DNA of 64,000 nucleotides, taken from UBA1479 sp040218445 (GTDB lineage: Bacteria > Pseudomonadota > Alphaproteobacteria > Rhodospirillales > Casp-alpha2). Under the pieces are notes generated by a model, which ran no database searches, was not told the origin of the DNA, and saw only the letters and a program-made list of their open reading frames with translations. The stretch spans positions 248,001-312,000 of the forward strand of contig JAVJRK010000017.1 of NCBI GenBank assembly GCA_040218445.1. The letters are read 5' to 3'. The stretch's first letter is position 1; every line of letters starts with the position of its first letter. Positions 52,340-59,281 of the stretch are shown here, piece after piece. The translations under genes and the position numbers were made by a program.

Positions 52340-52482
52340 AAAAATGCCAAAGTCGCACTTAATATCTAATTATTTCAATGGTTTGTGGGTTTGCTGGTTT
52401 AAATACACTACCCCATACGCGAGGCGTTCCAGAATCAAATACAAATGGGCCGAAACCAAAGTCGCAAAGTCGCAAAGTCGCA
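52318..52482 (+). repeat. Iteron-like repeats, candidate replication origin
   Basis: The word AAAGTCGC(A) occurs five times: inverted at 52318-52326 (TGCGACTTT), direct at 52349-52357, and three tandem copies of the 8-mer at 52458-52481. The first two form a perfect 11-bp inverted repeat (TGCGACTTTGG / CCAAAGTCGCA) across the helicase stop codon. An AT-rich stretch of about 80 bases (52358-52440) lies between. Iterons plus an AT-rich unwinding zone next to a helicase gene is the usual origin layout. No gene is supported between 52340 and 52632. Confidence 0.65.
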
Positions 52483-52632
52483 CGCGCCCCCGTGAAAATA
52501 TAGCCCGCAGGGCCAGGGGGGAGGGTTTGGAAGTCCCAAAGGGGCTCCCCGTAGGACCGGCTGCGGTACTCAAATTTTATCGCCCGCAGTGTTCGCAAAA
52601 ACGCGATTCCATAATTTTGGAGAATTATAAAA

Positions 52633-53118
52633 ATGACGAAACGTAAACCGCCCGATCTTCGATTACTCGAAGGCAACCCCGGCAAACGCCCGATAAAGAA
52701 ACGTGGCGTGACGCCGACCGGCGATGCAGTTGCGCCCGTGTGGTTATCCGAAGGTGCGGCGGCGGTGTGGTCGCGCGTGGTCGACGCCATGCCGGGCGTG
52801 TTCAAGGCGACGGACGCGGAAATCCTGACGGCCTATTGCTGCGCCGCCGACCAACACCAGCGCGCAACGCTGGCCCTTGCAATCGAAGGCCCGATCTTGA
52901 CCGGCCCGCGCGGACGGCAATCCAAAAACCCTTGGCTGGCCGTCCAGAAGGACGCTGCCAACGCGATTGAACGCCTGGGCCGTCGCCTCGGCCTCGACCC
53001 GACCAGCCGTGAACACCTTCCGCAACCCGCACCGCAACCGGCCTCCAGCAAATTCGCCGGGCTGGTCGGCGCGGGCACTTCACCAACAGAGAAAGGAACG
53101 AACGATGACGACGACTGA
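52633..53118 (+). CDS. terS: Phage terminase small subunit, P27 family
   Basis: A 161-residue protein with the P27-type opening RLLEGNPGKRPIKKRG, then APVWLSEGAAAVW, a helical middle (DAEILTAYCCAADQHQR) and the segment SKNPWLAVQKDAANAIERLGRRLGLDP that is typical of the family. Small terminases recognise the DNA to be packaged. In a satellite without a large subunit it would direct the helper's motor to satellite DNA (family knowledge from PICI-type elements, here inferred). The acidic end overlaps the next start. Confidence 0.9.
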   Translation: MTKRKPPDLRLLEGNPGKRPIKKRGVTPTGDAVAPVWLSEGAAAVWSRVVDAMPGVFKATDAEILTAYCCAADQHQRATLALAIEGPILTGPRGRQSKNPWLAVQKDAANAIERLGRRLGLDPTSREHLPQPAPQPASSKFAGLVGAGTSPTEKGTNDDDD

Positions 53119-53338
53119 CGCGAAGCATCAAGCCAACGCTGCGACCGCAATCGCACTGGGCATGGAGGCCGCAGCCGACCAAGGCGTACCCGACGCCGTG
53201 ATTATGAATGAAGTTGTGAAGATCGCACTCGGGATCATCGGTGCTGCAAACGGTGGCCCGGATGCGGTGCCGGACACGCTGCGACGGCTGGCCGATGAGA
53301 TCGAGGCGAACCCGAACGAGCTGAAATCACTTAACTAA
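53105..53338 (+). CDS. Small hypothetical protein between terminase and capsid genes
   Basis: A 77-residue, mostly helical acidic protein (VIMNEVVKIALGIIGAANGG, LRRLADEIEANP). The ATG is 7 bases after AAAGGAA and overlaps the terminase gene by 14 bases. No family was recognised. The position suggests a packaging or head-assembly helper, but nothing in the sequence proves this. Confidence 0.6.
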   Translation: MTTTDAKHQANAATAIALGMEAAADQGVPDAVIMNEVVKIALGIIGAANGGPDAVPDTLRRLADEIEANPNELKSLN

Positions 53339-53672
53339 TCGGCACTGTGTGACTGTCACATTCTGCGTAGCTGCTTAATATGACAGTACTAGGACGCAGC
53401 GCCCTAAGTAAAAAATTGTTGCGTTATTTACACGGGGCGTTAGTATTTACTAGTTCCCTGGCGCTGCCATGAGGCATCGTCGGGGGGCGCCGCAACGTCA
53501 CGCCGTGCGCTGGCGTTGCCCTAATAAAGCGGCACGCCGTGCGCTGCCGGACCCGACTCGATAGCACGCCGTGCGCTGCGTCGATGGGCGGATCAATCCC
53601 AACACTTTGTACAACGCGCACCCGTGCGCCCGCTGGGCCGCGTGGTGCAACAGACAGAAAGGGCATTATGTA
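53339..53672. other. 334-base non-coding region before the capsid gene
   Basis: No gene is seen. The left part is AT-rich (53390-53455, AAGTAAAAAATTG); the right part holds three GCACGCCGTGCGCTG repeats and ends with the weak Shine-Dalgarno AGAAAGGG. It probably contains the late promoter of the capsid unit and could hold the packaging start site. Confidence 0.5.
53499..53578 (+). repeat. Three CACGCCGTGCGCTG direct repeats upstream of the capsid gene
   Basis: Identical 14-base copies at 53499-53512, 53533-53546 and 53565-53578, spaced 34 and 32 bases, about three helical turns. Copies two and three extend to GCACGCCGTGC, a 5-bp hyphenated palindrome. This is the pattern of a regulator or terminase binding array. 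Confidence 0.75.
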
Positions 53673-54872
53673 ATGTCTATCATTCAGAAAAAGCGCGGCA
53701 TTCTGGCCGTGCGCGCCGAAGCCTCCGATGTGATGGCGGAGATTCAGGAACTCAACGCGGCCCATGCCGATTGGCGTGACCGCGAAAGCGCCAAAGTCAA
53801 AAAGCTGGAAGCTAATCTCGTTGAAATGGAACAGCGCCTCGCAGAACGCGACCTCATGCCGCGTGGCGGCGCTGGGCAATCTTCCAGCATGGCGAGCGCG
53901 GTCAGCCTCGCGGCTGATCTCAACAAGGACGGCACCTTCCAGCAGTTCGCGGCCGGTAGCATCAAAGAATGCGGCGTGAAGGTCTCGGCAACCAAACTCT
54001 TGAACGTCCAGGCCAACGTCATTCGCTATGACTCCGGCGATCTCGCGGTGCGCGAGAATGTCGGCGTGATCGAACCGGCCCGCCGCCGTCGTTGGCTTCG
54101 TGATCGCCTTACGACCGTGACGACGACCGGCGGCACGGTCGAGTTTTCGCGCGAGGCCAGCGGCACCACGAACAACGCGGACGTTGTTGGCGCTGGCTCT
54201 CCCTTCGTGCACGAGGGCGCCGACAAGCCAGAGAGCGTTATCGAGTGGGATTTGCTCGACCTCAAGGTGCCGACGATTGCCACCTATGTTCGCGCGAGCC
54301 GTCAAATTCTGTCGGACGTTGGCGAACTTGGCCGCATCATCGACCGCTATCTCCGGCATTTCCTCGAATTGAAGCTGGAACAGCAGATCATCGCTGGCGC
54401 CGGCACCGGGGCTCAGATGAAGGGGCTTACGCACGCCGACAACCGCGTGGCCTTCACGCCGACCTCGGGGGATACCGGGATCGAGTCGATTTCGCGGGCG
54501 CTTGGCACCCTCGCGAACTCTTATGAGATCCAGGCGAACCTGGTGATCCTTAACCCGGTCGACTATCGCGCCATGCAGCGCACCCGCGCGGTGACCGACG
54601 GTCAGTTCTTGTGGGGCGATCCGAACGGCGCGAATTCCGAACAGGTCTGGGCGGTGGACATTCACCAAACCCCGGCCATGACGCAGGGATCGTTCGCGAT
54701 CACCGATACCGAACAGGTCGGGACGTTCCGGCTTCGCGAGGACGCCCAAATTATGACGGGCTACACGGGGAACCAGTTTACCCAGAACCTCGTGACCATC
54801 CTTGGTGAACTTCGGGCGTTGCTGACGGTCGAGCGCCCGACGGCGACCATGTACGGCTCGTTGACCCTCTAA
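53673..54872 (+). CDS. Phage major capsid protein, HK97 fold
   Basis: A 399-residue major head protein. The first 65 residues form a coiled-coil scaffold (delta) region (DVMAEIQELNAAHADWRD, EANLVEMEQRLAER). The HK97 fold follows, with the E-loop and P-domain motifs VPTIATYVRASRQILSD, FLELKLEQQIIAGAGTG and the A-domain region LVILNPVDYRAMQRTR ... GQFLWGDPN. No head protease gene or other head gene is adjacent. ATG 53673 is used because earlier codons in the frame lie in the repeat array. Confidence 0.92.
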   Translation: MSIIQKKRGILAVRAEASDVMAEIQELNAAHADWRDRESAKVKKLEANLVEMEQRLAERDLMPRGGAGQSSSMASAVSLAADLNKDGTFQQFAAGSIKECGVKVSATKLLNVQANVIRYDSGDLAVRENVGVIEPARRRRWLRDRLTTVTTTGGTVEFSREASGTTNNADVVGAGSPFVHEGADKPESVIEWDLLDLKVPTIATYVRASRQILSDVGELGRIIDRYLRHFLELKLEQQIIAGAGTGAQMKGLTHADNRVAFTPTSGDTGIESISRALGTLANSYEIQANLVILNPVDYRAMQRTRAVTDGQFLWGDPNGANSEQVWAVDIHQTPAMTQGSFAITDTEQVGTFRLREDAQIMTGYTGNQFTQNLVTILGELRALLTVERPTATMYGSLTL

Positions 54873-54994
54873 GCCTCCCAGCGAGGCGCGGCGCACGGCC
54901 CCGCCTCGCATCCGGCCGCGCCGCCCGTGTGGGTTTCTCCTATGGCCCAGCGGGCGGCGCGCCGGTCTCTTTCCGACAGGGAGACCGCCTCGCT

Positions 54995-55285
54995 ATGGCC
55001 AAACGACATTCAACCGAATACCGACGCCAAGTCGTCGCCGCATACGACCAGGCCCGCCGCGACGGTGCGCCCGTTGGCAAGGCCGCGTTGCTGGCCAATG
55101 CGGATAGCGTGGACGGCCCGCGGCAGGTTGCAAAGAGGCGGGCGTGTTTGCGGTGCCGCAGGGATTTTAGATCAACGTGGAGCGGGGAGCGGATTTGCGG
55201 CGCGTGTAAGTCGGGCGAGCATTACGACGGACTGCCGGCGGGATGGGGCGCTACGGCGACCTTGGGCGTGGCGCACCAGGGTTAG
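54995..55285 (+). CDS. Small zinc-ribbon protein
   Basis: A 96-residue protein. The first half has a helical segment like a homeodomain-type HTH (EYRRQVVAAYDQARRDG), the second half a four-cysteine ribbon CLRCRRDF ... ICGACK. Similar small CxxC proteins are common near phage regulatory or late genes, but the function is unknown. ATG 54995 is preferred, 12 bases after a GGGAGA; a GTG-type start at 54929 would extend it by 22 residues. Confidence 0.65.
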   Translation: MAKRHSTEYRRQVVAAYDQARRDGAPVGKAALLANADSVDGPRQVAKRRACLRCRRDFRSTWSGERICGACKSGEHYDGLPAGWGATATLGVAHQG

Positions 55286-55362
55286 GCGACGACCGCACAC
55301 CTCAACGTTACAAGCTGGAATCTTGAACCTATACTCCCTTACATCGACTAAGGGAGGCGGGG

Positions 55363-56019
55363 ATGCCTGACGCTGGGGCAACAATTATAGCGGTGACTCT
55401 GCTTGTTTTGATCGTGGTGCTGGCGATGCGCCGCCGGACAGAAAGGCAAGGCGAGGAAGAAAAGAATCAAAATGCCCGCGATTTGCGACCGATATTGCCG
55501 GAAAGATTTGTCGTATTCGATTTTGAAACTACTGGCTTGGATTGTAACAAACATGAAATCCTTGAAATTGGCGCGATCAGCGTTAACCGGGACGGCGTCG
55601 ATCACAAGACGTTCCAATGCTTGGTGATCCCGCAGAAACGTATTAGCCGAAAGATCACTGAGATCACGGGAATTGACAAAAAGATGGTGACAGAGAGCGG
55701 TCAGCCTCTCGCGGATGCGATTTCCCAGTTTCGAGACTTTATCGGCGACCTCCCATTGGTCGCTTATAATGCTGAATTCGATATGGGGTTCCTTCACGCC
55801 GCAGAAAAGTCACTTGGCCTTCCAAAGACAAAGAACGAAGTGTCTTGCGCATTAGAACTTGCACGACGGGCGTGGCCAAGCCGCAGGTCTTACAAGCTGT
55901 CTGAATTAGCGAAAGATGGCCGGTTGGACGCATCAAATGCGCACCGTGCTTTGGATGATTGCAAGATGACCATGATTGTATATGCGGCGGCTTCATCAAT
56001 TACTGGCAGGCGTCGTTAA
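55363..56019 (+). CDS. Membrane-anchored DEDDh 3'-5' exonuclease
   Basis: A 218-residue protein with an N-terminal membrane helix (residues about 6-22, ATIIAVTLLVLIVVLAM) followed by basic residues, then a DnaQ-type exonuclease. The four acidic residues and the histidine of the DEDDh class are present: FDFETTG (Exo I), YNAEFDMGFL (Exo II) and NAHRALDD (Exo III). The conserved ITGI segment is also seen. It starts behind AGGGAGGCGGGG. DnaQ-like domains are usually soluble, so the anchor is unusual. It is a cargo gene near the tRNA end of the element. Confidence 0.87.
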   Translation: MPDAGATIIAVTLLVLIVVLAMRRRTERQGEEEKNQNARDLRPILPERFVVFDFETTGLDCNKHEILEIGAISVNRDGVDHKTFQCLVIPQKRISRKITEITGIDKKMVTESGQPLADAISQFRDFIGDLPLVAYNAEFDMGFLHAAEKSLGLPKTKNEVSCALELARRAWPSRRSYKLSELAKDGRLDASNAHRALDDCKMTMIVYAAASSITGRRR

Positions 56020-56079
56020 ACAGGGCCTACCTTAACAGCTTCCCCAACAGCCGCCCCGTGATCCTCTCGGACCATCGGC

Positions 56080-56355
56080 TTAAAGCAGGTTGCCGAATCT
56101 GAGACTGACAAACAACGATCCCAAACTAACGACCAGTGACAAACCGGCGATCCCGATCGCAAGGAGGGTTGTCCTTTTCATATAGCGCCCGGTCAATTCG
56201 TTGTTCAGCACTTGAATGACGTTGGGGTTAGTCCAGTCTCCGTCATCCCTATTGTTCGCAACTAGAAACTCTTTGGTCCGGAAAGATAGTTCGGCCCTAA
56301 TCGCCTTATCCGAAGCGAGCTCCAAAATCCGAATGGCATTTGGTTTTTCGCCCAT
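56080..56355 (-). CDS. Small membrane protein
   Basis: A 91-residue product with a polar N-terminal part (about 58 residues, with DDGDWTNPNVIQVLNNEL) and one C-terminal membrane helix (TLLAIGIAGLSLVVSLGSLF). The ATG has a good GGGGGATG-type Shine-Dalgarno. It faces the exonuclease gene across 60 bases. No family was recognised. Confidence 0.6.
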   Translation of the reverse strand: MGEKPNAIRILELASDKAIRAELSFRTKEFLVANNRDDGDWTNPNVIQVLNNELTGRYMKRTTLLAIGIAGLSLVVSLGSLFVSLRFGNLL

Positions 56356-56426
56356 CGATCATCCCCCGTCATTTATAAGGCTGAAAACCCTACGCGCGCC
56401 GCACATGGCGAGTCCATGCACGCCCT

Positions 56427-56445
56427 GCTTACATGGCGCTTACAT
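56427..56445 (+). promoter_or_regulatory. Arm-type integrase sites, right end
   Basis: GCTTACAT at 56427-56434 and 56438-56445, an 11-bp step, in the same orientation and spacing as the pair at 47752-47770. Confidence 0.7.
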
Positions 56446-56454
56446 GAATAAAAT

Positions 56455-56490
56455 AAGGGCCTAGGCGTTTCCGCCTAAGCCCTTGATTTT
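56455..56490 (-). terminator. Terminator supplied by element 2 to the tRNA-Pro gene
   Basis: A 13-bp stem with one mismatch (55-67 pairs with 72-84 of 56400) and a 4-base loop, flanked by T-rich DNA on both strands. It lies 8 bases past the tRNA 3' end on the minus strand. Confidence 0.8.
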
Positions 56491-56492
56491 AT

Positions 56493-56538
56493 TGGTCGGA
56501 GTGAGAGGATTCGAACCTCCGACCCCCGCCTCCCGAAG
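56493..56538 (-). repeat. att copy C within the tRNA-Pro gene
   Basis: The 46 bases shared exactly with 47576-47621, from CCA to the anticodon loop. Right attachment site of element 2. Confidence 0.93.
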
Positions 56539-56569
56539 ACGGTGCTCTACCAGGCTGAGCTACACTCCG
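56493..56569 (-). tRNA. tRNA-Pro (anticodon CGG)
   Basis: A 77-base gene with encoded CCA. Acceptor stem CGGAGTG/CACTCCG, D arm GCTC-GAGC, anticodon stem CCGTC/GGCGG with loop TTCGGGA (anticodon CGG), and T arm GGAGG-TTCGAAT-CCTCT. It is the integration target; its 3' 45 bases are att copy C. The gene is kept whole because the element carries the replacing 3' end. Confidence 0.96.
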
Positions 56570-56637
56570 GTAATAACCGCTGCGGCAATGGCTGACCGGA
56601 ACCAAGGGTTCGTGCCGCCGGGCCGCAACGGGCGCCC

Positions 56638-56666
56638 GTTATAGCGGTGGTTGCGGGCCAGGGCAA
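56638..56666 (-). promoter_or_regulatory. Promoter of the tRNA-Pro gene
   Basis: TTGCCC (56666-56661) and TATAAC (56643-56638) on the minus strand with a 17-base spacer, followed by a GC-rich discriminator (GGGCGCCC) as seen in growth-controlled stable RNA promoters. The tRNA starts about 60 bases downstream. The rest of 56667-56922 shows no gene. Confidence 0.65.
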
Positions 56667-56922
56667 GCGCTGGAACGATGTCGGTCGCACAGTAGAATTT
56701 CAAGGTTTCGCACTTGCGGTTCGCAGGCTGAATGACCCGTGACGGATCAGGAAATACAGGGGGCTGCCAAGGCATGGATGATATTTGAGATTGATCGTGG
56801 CGAAGGCCGGATGTAGCCTCGGAAATTATGCGCACTTAGTGCGCTTTTGTGATTGATTGAAGTGGACAGGCCGGGTAATCAAGGGCGGCACAACAGACCT
56901 TGATCGGTTTTGGGGGAGTGAA

Positions 56923-58620
56923 TTGACGGATAGCACGCAACGCGGCGCGGTGCTTGAGGGCATGTCTGCGGCATCGTCTTCGACAGGCGTGGAGGGCACC
57001 CAGGCCAGCCGCGAGTACGAATGCAAACTGGGCGGCAGTGCAGCGAAGCTGCGCTTAGTCAAGAAGGCGGCCCAGGGTTTGTCCGAAAGCCGCCTGACCT
57101 GGTCCACGGACGATCTGGAAAGCGTCTACTACGACACGCCCGACCTGCGGCTGGGCCGGCGCCATGTGACCTTGCGGGTGCGTAAGAAAAAGGGCCGCTT
57201 CATCCAAAACGTCAAATCCGAAAACGACGGGTCCGGGGCTTTGTTCGCACGCGGCGAGTGGGAGCAGGAAGTCAACAGCCTGATGCCGCGCCTGGACCTG
57301 TTGCCTGATGACGCACTTGAGGTCCTGGGGCTGGTCCTGCCGGGCGAGTTACGTGAAACCTTCCGAACCCGTTTCACCCGCGAACAGACGGTGATCGTCA
57401 GGCGTGCCGCGACGGGGGCAGAAAGCCGGATCGAAGTCGCCATCGACAAAGGCGAAGTGGTCGCGGTCAAACCGGCGGCACAAGCCGGGCGCGGATCGCG
57501 TGCCAAGGCAATGACGAAGGTTCGAGAGACCATTCAGGAATGCGAAATGGAACTGTTGCAGGGAGACCCGCGCGATTTGTTCGAGGTCGCGGTTGAACTG
57601 CAGCAGGCCACCGGGCTTTCGATCGTTGAGGAATCGAAGGCGGCGCGGGGCTATCGTTTGCTGCAAGCGCCCGAAATCAAACCGGTGCGTGCGGCGAAAA
57701 CACCGCTGACCCCGGGGCAAACGGTCAACCAGGCCGTTGCGGAGATTTTGCGTGCGGGCACGCGCCACATGCTGGCCAACGAGTCACCGTCGATCGACGG
57801 CAAGGACCCCGAGGGGGTTCACCAGTTCCGCGTCGCGGTGCGGCGCATGCGCTCCATGCTGTCGGTGTTTTCCAAGCTGTTGGACCCGGCCCGGGTCGAT
57901 TGGCTGAAGGCGGAACTGAAATGGATCGCCGATCAGTTCGGCCCGGCCCGGGACTGGGACGTATTCATTGCGGAAATTCTGGCACCGCCCATGACGGCCG
58001 GGGTGGAGCCGTTGGCCATGGCAAAATTGCGTGCCGCGGCCGAAGACCATCGCCGGGATGCCTATGTCCAGGTTCGCGAAGCCTTGAAGTCCGCGCGTTA
58101 TGCCGCTTTGGTTCTCAAACTGTCCGCGTTCACGGAAACCCAGGGCTGGGCGCCGCAACCCTGTCCGCCCGACCATCCGCTTGCGCAACCGATCAGCCAA
58201 TGGGCCGGCCCGATCCTCAGCCGTGCCCACAAGAAAACCCTGCGCGCCGGTGAAGGCCTGGAAAATCTGGACGTTCCGGCCCGGCATGTGCTGCGCATCC
58301 GGGTCAAGAAACTGCGCTACACCATGGATTTTCTACAGGCGCTGTACGACTCACCGGCCAAGAAGAAATACCTGCGTGCATTGGAACGGCTGCAGGATGA
58401 TTTCGGCCACCTGAACGACGTCGCCGTCGCCGAAACCCTGCTGGCCGATCTGACCGCCGGTGAGGGCACGGCCGATAACGGCGATGCCGGATCACTGTCT
58501 GCGGGGGCTGCCGCGGTCATGGGCTGGCACGCGCGGGGCCTTCACGACAGCGAACCGCATCTGCTTGAGGATTGGGGGCGCTTTACCAAGGCATCCCCAT
58601 TCTGGCGTAACAGCGACTAA
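56923..58620 (+). CDS. CYTH and CHAD domain protein
   Basis: A 565-residue protein with an N-terminal CYTH triphosphate-tunnel domain (EYECKLGG, YYDTPDLRLGRRHVTLRVRKK, alternating acidic and basic strands; residues about 25-250) and a C-terminal CHAD domain (HQFRVAVRRMRSMLSVF, LRIRVKKLRYTMDFL, with the paired conserved histidines and basic residues). CYTH enzymes cleave triphosphates; CHAD domains bind polyphosphate and locate to its granules. TTG 56923 behind GGGGGAG is the likely start; TTG 56857 and ATG 56962 are alternatives. A ParA-like gene follows after 28 bases. Confidence 0.9.
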   Translation: MTDSTQRGAVLEGMSAASSSTGVEGTQASREYECKLGGSAAKLRLVKKAAQGLSESRLTWSTDDLESVYYDTPDLRLGRRHVTLRVRKKKGRFIQNVKSENDGSGALFARGEWEQEVNSLMPRLDLLPDDALEVLGLVLPGELRETFRTRFTREQTVIVRRAATGAESRIEVAIDKGEVVAVKPAAQAGRGSRAKAMTKVRETIQECEMELLQGDPRDLFEVAVELQQATGLSIVEESKAARGYRLLQAPEIKPVRAAKTPLTPGQTVNQAVAEILRAGTRHMLANESPSIDGKDPEGVHQFRVAVRRMRSMLSVFSKLLDPARVDWLKAELKWIADQFGPARDWDVFIAEILAPPMTAGVEPLAMAKLRAAAEDHRRDAYVQVREALKSARYAALVLKLSAFTETQGWAPQPCPPDHPLAQPISQWAGPILSRAHKKTLRAGEGLENLDVPARHVLRIRVKKLRYTMDFLQALYDSPAKKKYLRALERLQDDFGHLNDVAVAETLLADLTAGEGTADNGDAGSLSAGAAAVMGWHARGLHDSEPHLLEDWGRFTKASPFWRNSD

Positions 58621-58648
58621 GCCGCAGCGGCCGAAGGAGACGACAAGC

Positions 58649-59275
58649 ATGGCGCGTGCGATTCTGATCGCCAATTCCAAGGGGGGATGCGGCAAGACCA
58701 CCATTGCAACCAATCTGGCTGCGGCTTTCGCCCGCGGCGGGCTGAAAACGGCCCTGGCCGATGTCGACCGGCAGAAAAGCAGCCTGGCCTGGCTGAAACG
58801 CCGGCCGGAGGAATTGCCGGAAATCATCGGCCTGGATTGGACCAAAACGTACGAAAAACCGGCCAAGAAGATCCAACGACTGATCATCGATGCCCCGGCG
58901 GCGATCAGCGTGCCCCGGTTCCGCGATCTTCTGAAATTGGCGCAGGTGATCGTTCTGCCTGTTCTTCCTTCGGCGTTCGATCAGGCGGCAACGCAAAAAT
59001 TTCTTAAAAAAGTCGATGATCTGAAGCCGATCCGCAGCAACAAGAAGCCGGTGGTGATCGTCGGCAACCGGGTGCGGGCCCGGACCCGTTCGGCCCAGGA
59101 ATTGGAGGCCTTCATCGCAGGGCTGGGGCATCCGGTGGGGACCATGATATCCGACCGGGCCCTGTATACGGATGGGGCCTATTCCGGTGTCAGCGTGTTC
59201 GATAAAGGGGACGTCCGATCCGCCGAGGCACAGGAAGACTGGTCCCCATTGATCACCTTCGTCGAGACGCATTAA
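58649..59275 (+). CDS. Orphan ParA-family ATPase
   Basis: A 208-residue deviant-Walker ATPase: KGGCGKTTIATNLAAA at the N-terminus with the signature lysine, a Walker A' aspartate in ALADVDRQKSSLAWL, and Walker B-like LIIDAPAAI. No parB gene or parS-like site is next to it. Orphan ParA proteins position cargo such as protein clusters, granules or flagella on the nucleoid. ATG 58649 has AAGGAGA upstream; the frame is open further left inside the CHAD gene. A six-base gap leads to the HTH gene, so the three form one operon. Confidence 0.87.
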   Translation: MARAILIANSKGGCGKTTIATNLAAAFARGGLKTALADVDRQKSSLAWLKRRPEELPEIIGLDWTKTYEKPAKKIQRLIIDAPAAISVPRFRDLLKLAQVIVLPVLPSAFDQAATQKFLKKVDDLKPIRSNKKPVVIVGNRVRARTRSAQELEAFIAGLGHPVGTMISDRALYTDGAYSGVSVFDKGDVRSAEAQEDWSPLITFVETH

Positions 59276-59281
59276 GTTATC

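Larger units (their letters stand above)
47577..56492. mobile_element. Integrative element 2: minimal phage satellite
   Basis: An 8.9-kb segment between identical att copies B and C. Gene order: integrase, unknown, AlpA-like regulator, three small overlapping genes, replication helicase, iteron-like origin region, small terminase, unknown, major capsid protein, zinc-ribbon protein, membrane-anchored exonuclease, small membrane protein. There are no genes for large terminase, portal, head protease, tail or lysis. This fits a satellite that depends on a helper phage. All reading frames look intact. Confidence 0.85.

Noticed and set aside
52317..52646. An open frame of 109 codons across the gap between helicase and terminase genes.
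   Set aside because: It starts inside the helicase gene in another frame, covers the tandem repeats (translating into Lys/Ser/Gln repeats) and lacks a ribosome binding site.
53499..53578. The three repeats as a small CRISPR array.
   Set aside because: Repeats are only 14 bases, spacers 18-20 bases, three units, and no cas gene is near.
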